Shown piece after piece: positions 60,901-64,000 of a stretch of DNA of 64,000 bases. The notes below the pieces were generated by a model. That model ran no database searches and was not told where the DNA came from. It worked only from the letters and a program-made list of their open reading frames with translations. The number at the start of each line of letters is the position of its first letter. Position 1 is the stretch's first letter. The position numbers and the translations under genes were made by a program. Source of the stretch: Nipponacmea schrenckii (taxonomy: Eukaryota > Mollusca > Gastropoda > Lottiidae). Where the stretch lies: NCBI GenBank assembly GCA_030562195.1, contig CM060203.1, forward strand, positions 5,036,208-5,100,207. Direction: 5' to 3'.

Positions 60901-63900
60901 TACTAAAGACAGTCGAATTAAAAGCCATGAATCATCTATTAATACCAGTGGAAGTACAGATTGGGATGATAATTTACGAACTCGAAGCTGGAGTACAGGT
61001 AGTGAGCTTATTTCTTCCATTGCTCAGCATTTGGCTGGTTGTTTGAAATTTATTAGTAATTTTATAAAAGAGAATTAAGAGATTTTTGTGTGTATTTGGG
61101 ACACTATTTGCACCATTCCAATCATCTATCATCCATGGACACATCCTGTAAGTGTGTCTGTTGTTTCAGGAGATTCACCATTATCTGGTGCAGTCATGGG
61201 TCCAGCATCAGCTATATGGTGCCTGGCTTGTGATGAAGGTCTTGTTGTATTGGGTTGTGGTAATGGAAGAGTAGAGGTAAGAAAAGTTTAACCTTGGTAA
61301 TAAAAGTTTAACCTTGGTAATAAAAGTTTAACCTTGGTAAGAAAAGTTTAACCTTGGTTTTAATAAGATTGTTCCTAAGTTTAGTTTTTAGATTTAGCCC
61401 CCATTTTAATGTTATGTCCATCATAATTCCAACCATTTGTATGTTTGCTATTGATCTGTATTTATTTACTGTTATCTAGGTTTGGGAAGCTGAATCTGGT
61501 CTGTTTAAATGTCAATATGAAATGAAGACATCTGGTGTAACAGCTCTGTCATTTTCTGGCAAAAGGTAAACCCGTATAAAACAGTCTTATAACCATGCAC
61601 AACCTTGCATCCCAAAAGAAAAGATGGTTTTTCAAAGAACCCAATCAGTATGTTTCAGGATTGACTTGAAGCAATGATGGAGAGATTACAATAAATTACT
61701 ACTATCAACAAAATTGGTGTAGATTCTCTGATGTAATAAAATATACTTGAAGGCTAATCTTAAGTTGTGATACGTTTAACATTGCTTTACAATCTTTAAC
61801 AACCTCTTCTGTCAAAGCCCTGCATGTAGGTTTATGTTCCTATTTAATGCTTTTTTCAGTGTTATAGTTGCTAGATTAGATGGCAGTATAGATTTCTTAC
61901 ATATTGAGACATTTCATAACCCTGTACATCAAGATGAACTCAGAAAACAATTAGGTAAGATTAAACTAAGGCTGTCAGATTTTGCTGGAAGGAAAATATG
62001 TCACTAAAATCTTGTTTAAGTTTTGAAATATTCCTGACATATGACATCAGTAAAATGTTCTGCAACCAGACACCCATCCAGCCCATGTTTGATAAAGTTT
62101 TGTGATTTTACAGGTCATGTACGAAGTATGAGTGAAGTAAAAACCAATGATATCATGCTACGCCTTGTCTGTCAATCATCTGTCAAAGCTCATCAACGTC
62201 CAATCAATTTTTTACAATCATCTGGTGGGCGTGTAGTTTCAGCATGTCAAGACCACACCCTCAAGGTATGTTCTGTGTCTATAGTTATCTTCAATAGGTT
62301 AGATAGAATTAGATCTGTTTTGCTACAGACATATTAAGACATGCTGTAAAATTACCAGAAATTGAATTGTAATTTTAGGTATTCCGCATGGAAGATTGTT
62401 TATGTCTGTACACATTTTATGGTCATGAAGGCAGCATTACAGCTTTATATTTGGACAAAGTAAGTGTCTTTTATTACAAAGAGATGCTGTATTGGCCAAA
62501 TAGATAAGATGCTAGGGTTAGGGTTAGGTTGTGTTTGATCCTGTTATTGGCAAATATGGTACCCCTGGTTGTATAAGCCTAGTTATTTGCTTATATGGAA
62601 GTGGTTGTGTTTATTTACTAGGGAAATTCTCCTTTCAAATCACCAAACACATATCATTTTTTGCAACATTTACTTCATTATTCTGACCAGGTCCATTAGC
62701 AATAGCCCAATCTGGGAGATTTTGTGCAAATATTTTATTTTATATTTTAAGATTTTGTTTTGAATTATTCTGTGTACATTTTCACTTGCAATGGCAAATT
62801 TATAATGAAGGATGTAAAACTCAACTAAGTTATATTTCCTGTTTGTAGTTACCCCCGTATGGTTGTGTTAGTGGATCAACAGATAAATGTATTAGATTAT
62901 GGGATTTAGTCATGGGGTCATGTTTAAATATTTTAACTGGTCATGAAGGTACAGTGTGTAATATAAGTTGTACCGTACACCATGTAATAAGTATTGGGGT
63001 TGATGATAAACTGTGTATTTGGGATCGATATAAAGGCTTTCTATTACATTCTATCACAGTGGTAAGTTATTTATTAAGGTATATATATTGTAGAATCATA
63101 TCATTAATGTTATTATTTGTATCAGCTGATCAAACACTGTTAATAGTGGTTAAACACATCAGTTTAACAATAGAGTTCCTCCTAGTATAGGAATTGTATA
63201 TGAAGTGGAGTCAGCCAGAGAATAAAGATAAAACAAAACATCAACATTTGTTAAGAATTTAACAAGACTAATTCTAATTGTGATGCAGTTATCATGAGGA
63301 AATACATTTTATAACTTCATCCATAAAGAATACCTTGTAAGTGACCATCTGTAACCTTTTGATGCACCTTATTGACCAAAATTATGCAGTCTTATATAAG
63401 ATTTATGTATGTTTGTTTACAGGAGAATTGTTGTGGTAGTAATTTATGTTTATTGAGTAATTCTGTGGTTGTGACTGGGAGTCAGGTAACCCTTATTTAT
63501 ACAAACCTTAACCTACAAATTGTATTTTTATTTCTATATCATTCATTGTATTGTCTTCATGATCTGAATGTTAGACAGGACCATATCCTTGATGGCCTTG
63601 TGTATTGGACCTCAGATCTTATCCTGACCCATGTATAAAAAAAAATACCTTATTGGGGTCATTTAAGATTAAGTATCACAACCTTCCTAGACTTATCTGT
63701 GCTTGGTTTAATTGGTTATTGAAGAATATGCTGTGTTTTTCAGGACAAGCTATACCTCTGTGATATTGTTAAAGGTAAAATTATACGCCAAGTTCAATTC
63801 AGTGATTCCGACCAAGTTGGCTTTGTTAGAAAAATACAGTCCATTGGTAACATGAGTGTCGTATGTGACTTCGGAAAAGATCTTCAGATAATACATTTTC

Positions 63901-63926
63901 CAACTATTTTAGAAAAGAGAGAATGA
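48823..63926 (+). CDS. SCAP: SREBP cleavage-activating protein (SCAP), complete, 24 coding exons
   Basis: ER membrane sterol sensor that binds SREBP and escorts it in COPII vesicles to the Golgi for proteolysis when sterol is low. The 24 exons listed separately join in frame to 3990 nt, 1329 residues plus stop, close to the ~1280 of mammalian SCAP. Visible order: helix 1 (about 38-54), luminal loop 1 (55-305) with LLFGVP (225-230), sterol-sensing domain over helices 2-6 (about 305-467), MELTDL at 466-471 in the place of the COPII-binding MELADL, helix 7, luminal loop 7 with HWPTLF..YNIS, helix 8 (about 750-775), then a cytosolic WD-repeat domain with GH...WD pairs (LRMWD, VEVWEA, IRLWD, LCIWD) that should bind SREBP. 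Start chosen as the ATG just after an acceptor, matching the family N-terminus MTL. Signature residues of the sensor appear conserved: Tyr317, Leu334 and Asp462, the equivalents of mammalian Tyr298, Leu315 and Asp443. Confidence 0.95.
49475..49610 (+). CDS. SCAP: SCAP exon 2 (residues 52-97)
   Basis: Acceptor TTTTCAG, donor GTAAGA. End of helix 1 (CYPL) and the start of luminal loop 1; proline-rich. Confidence 0.92.
49856..50016 (+). CDS. SCAP: SCAP exon 3 (residues 98-150)
   Basis: Acceptor TATTTCAG, donor GTAAGA. Loop 1; [20 protein letters not shown] matches the family block. Confidence 0.93.
50135..50272 (+). CDS. SCAP: SCAP exon 4 (residues 151-196)
   Basis: Acceptor TTTTTTAG, donor GTTTGT (weak beyond GT). 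Loop 1; includes [17 protein letters not shown], conserved in the family. Confidence 0.92.
50526..50605 (+). CDS. SCAP: SCAP exon 5 (residues 197-223)
   Basis: Acceptor ATTTTAG, donor GTTATT (weak). Loop 1; phase 1 at both ends fits the neighbours exactly. Confidence 0.85.
50763..50877 (+). CDS. SCAP: SCAP exon 6 (residues 224-261)
   Basis: Acceptor ATTTCCAG, donor GTAAGA. Loop 1 with DLLFGVP. Phe250 appears to align with mammalian Tyr234, a residue studied for loop 1-loop 7 contact. Confidence 0.92.
50878..53017. repeat. Repeat-filled SCAP intron with a two-copy ~636-bp unit
   Basis: A poly-T tract of about 29 bases lies at 51069-51098. From about 51844 a unit runs through TTCCGGTTTTATA, GGACTGCTCTAGAGC, GACCTAATTAATTTAGAG, TATCTCGTGATCTATTAG and ATGGGCGTGGCACAT, and repeats from about 52480. 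Words are shared with 35931-36900. The second copy stops about 45 bases before the exon 7 acceptor. No coding capacity; open frames that cross into exon 7 are read-through. Confidence 0.8.
53018..53199 (+). CDS. SCAP: SCAP exon 7 (residues 262-322)
   Basis: Acceptor TTTGTAG, donor GTAAGT. End of loop 1, then helix 2 ([16 protein letters not shown]), the start of the sterol-sensing domain. Confidence 0.93.
53378..53504 (+). CDS. SCAP: SCAP exon 8 (residues 323-364)
   Basis: Acceptor CTTGTAG, donor [19 protein letters not shown] and helix 3, almost invariant in SCAP. Confidence 0.95.
53844..54990 (-). mobile_element. TIR element of the CCGTAT family, copy 2, in SCAP intron 8
   Basis: TA-flanked. 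Left end CTGTATATTTCCGTGTATAA, right end complementary to CCGTATAATTCCGAATATAG, in inverse orientation to 44478-45742 and similar throughout its length (shared CGCAAGTCGATGTTGAGGAT and GGATCCGCCATTTTGTCTTC). Slightly shorter than copy 1. It ends about 25 bases before the exon 9 acceptor. Confidence 0.8.
55016..55128 (+). CDS. SCAP: SCAP exon 9 (residues 365-402)
   Basis: Acceptor TATTTCAG, donor [26 protein letters not shown], the core of the sterol-sensing domain. Confidence 0.96.
55323..55417 (+). CDS. SCAP: SCAP exon 10 (residues 403-434)
   Basis: Acceptor TATTTTAG, donor [18 protein letters not shown], then helix 5 ending in VPAIQ. Confidence 0.95.
55567..57640 (-). mobile_element. Tandem-unit element (~161-bp units) in SCAP intron 10
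   Basis: Reverse-complement relative of 41790-43960. It starts with a hairpin TACGCCCACAT ... ATGTGGACGTA, then a CCGT/GGTC microsatellite (55617-55663), at least nine near-identical ~161-bp units (GAGGCTACAGTTTTTATC words about every 161 bases from 55685) followed by diverged units, and ends in GCCAGTGGGCGTATGTTACC and TTGCCTGGCAAGCTATC. No coding capacity. Confidence 0.82.
57668..57766 (+). CDS. SCAP: SCAP exon 11 (residues 435-467)
   Basis: Acceptor CTATTACAG, donor [23 protein letters not shown] and helix 6, ending SVDIRRME. The acceptor lies only about 28 bases from the end of the tandem-unit element. Confidence 0.95.
58088..58396 (+). CDS. SCAP: SCAP exon 12 (residues 468-570)
   Basis: Acceptor TTTTCCAG, donor GTAAGA. 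Begins LTDL, completing the MELTDL sorting motif across the intron; then a variable cytosolic loop with a proline/serine stretch and [20 protein letters not shown] before helix 7. Confidence 0.93.
58660..58964 (+). CDS. SCAP: SCAP exon 13 (residues 571-671)
   Basis: Acceptor TTCTTCAG, donor GTAAGT. Helix 7 and the luminal loop 7, with conserved [12 protein letters not shown] near the end. Confidence 0.92.
58965..59454. other. SCAP intron, no feature seen
   Basis: No repeat or extra exon recognised. The other SCAP introns over 300 bases that are not listed as repeats (48978-49474, 57767-58087, 60228-60552, 62460-62848, 63062-63422) are likewise unremarkable. Confidence 0.5.
59455..59887 (+). 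CDS. SCAP: SCAP exon 14 (residues 672-816)
   Basis: Acceptor TATTTTAG, donor GTAAAT. Loop 7 (HYVSILPTI), helix 8 (about 750-775), a basic cytosolic stretch and the first WD element (PLVLKGHSQ). Confidence 0.92.
60112..60227 (+). CDS. SCAP: SCAP exon 15 (residues 817-854)
   Basis: Acceptor TTGTAG, donor GTAAGT. First WD repeat, [19 protein letters not shown] and LRMWD. Confidence 0.93.
60553..60998 (+). CDS. SCAP: SCAP exon 16 (residues 855-1003)
   Basis: Acceptor TTTTTTCAG, donor GTAGTG. Long serine-rich insert within the WD domain, including [16 protein letters not shown], which matches the family's GYDF..RVY block. Reading past the donor runs to a stop at 61078, but the exon 17 join restores the family sequence. 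Confidence 0.88.
61170..61276 (+). CDS. SCAP: SCAP exon 17 (residues 1004-1039)
   Basis: Acceptor TGTTTCAG, donor GTAAGA. WD repeat, [20 protein letters not shown] and RVE. The donor is the first unit of a 20-bp tandem repeat. Confidence 0.92.
61277..61356 (+). repeat. Four-copy 20-bp tandem repeat starting at a splice donor
   Basis: Four head-to-tail units of GTAA(G/T)AAAAGTTTAACCTTG. Units 1 and 4 begin GTAAGA, units 2 and 3 GTAATA, so the exon 17 donor sequence is present in extra copies within the intron. Confidence 0.97.
61480..61565 (+). CDS. SCAP: SCAP exon 18 (residues 1040-1067)
   Basis: Acceptor TTATCTAG, donor [20 protein letters not shown] and SGVTALSF, end of one blade and start of the next. 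Confidence 0.92.
61860..61954 (+). CDS. SCAP: SCAP exon 19 (residues 1068-1099)
   Basis: Acceptor TTTTTTCAG, donor [24 protein letters not shown], matching the family's VAARL.GSLDFFSLET block. Confidence 0.93.
62114..62265 (+). CDS. SCAP: SCAP exon 20 (residues 1100-1150)
   Basis: Acceptor TTTTACAG, donor [26 protein letters not shown] and QDHTLK, conserved WD repeat. Confidence 0.95.
62379..62459 (+). CDS. SCAP: SCAP exon 21 (residues 1151-1177)
   Basis: Acceptor AATTTTAG, donor [26 protein letters not shown], conserved WD repeat. Confidence 0.95.
62849..63061 (+). CDS. SCAP: SCAP exon 22 (residues 1178-1248)
   Basis: Acceptor TTTGTAG, donor GTAAGT. Two WD repeats: [15 protein letters not shown] and [14 protein letters not shown] with LTGHEGTV between. 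Confidence 0.95.
63423..63485 (+). CDS. SCAP: SCAP exon 23 (residues 1249-1269)
   Basis: Acceptor TTTACAG, donor GTAACC. Short exon, [20 protein letters not shown], matching the family's GCGASLGVISDNLLVTGG block. Confidence 0.92.
63744..63926 (+). CDS. SCAP: SCAP exon 24 (residues 1270-1329 and stop)
   Basis: Acceptor TTTTTCAG; stop TGA at 63924-63926. Last blade, ending FPTILEKRE, like the family C-terminus VPSVLEKLD. No AATAAA is seen in the 74 bases left before the window ends, so the 3' UTR continues outside. Confidence 0.94.
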   Translation, partial: DKLYLCDIVKGKIIRQVQFSDSDQVGFVRKIQSIGNMSVVCDFGKDLQIIHFPTILEKRE

Positions 63927-64000
63927 GGAACCTGATGTTTAAATACAAATATTAGTGGTCTGAGTCTGAAAAAGTCTTGACAATAGAAAAGTAGACTTTG

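Noticed and set aside
60999..61078. Extension of SCAP exon 16 to a stop at 61078
   Set aside because: The GTAGTG donor at 60999 joined to 61170 restores the conserved WD sequence in the correct phase; the extension has no family similarity.
62513..62530. TTAGGG-like telomeric motif
   Set aside because: Only two to three partial copies; too short to mean an interstitial telomere.

Overview
The window is eukaryotic nuclear DNA: AT-rich, with spliced genes (GT..AG introns in all three phases), many minisatellites and several DNA-transposon families. The two host genes are animal genes. Conserved protein sequence, repeat-rich introns of moderate size and the types of dispersed repeat suggest a lophotrochozoan, most likely a mollusc (inference; no species can be named).

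Layout. (1) 1-34979, minus strand: the 5' ten coding exons of an SLC38A11-type amino-acid transporter gene, which runs off the left edge. All ten exons join in frame and give residues 1-272. Its introns carry six tandem-repeat arrays, SINE-like copies and, at 21844-26373, a complete 4.53 kb MULE-type DNA transposon. That element has long terminal inverted repeats, a 9-bp target-site duplication and a two-exon gene for a ~1003-residue protein with PHD finger, OTU cysteine-protease and MULE DDE transposase regions. It sits inside a 30-bp satellite array. (2) 34980-48822: about 13.8 kb between two divergently transcribed genes. I see no host gene here. It holds 38-bp and 36-bp arrays, a nested pair of elements built of ~161-bp tandem units (41106-44148), a 1.27 kb TIR element (44478-45742), a 103-bp MITE (47770-47872) and, near its right end, a candidate SCAP promoter with paired CCAAT boxes and an ETS-type site. 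(3) 48823-63926, plus strand: a complete 24-coding-exon SCAP gene (1329 residues), encoding the ER sterol sensor that escorts SREBP to the Golgi. Three of its introns hold repeats: a duplicated ~636-bp unit, a second TIR element in opposite orientation, and a second ~161-bp-unit element.

The two host genes do not form an operon or pathway unit. SCAP controls sterol-regulated SREBP processing; SLC38A11 is a putative sodium-coupled amino-acid transporter. Most other apparent open frames are minisatellite artefacts or noise. Exon boundaries were read by eye from splice signals, frame continuity and family similarity, without transcript data.
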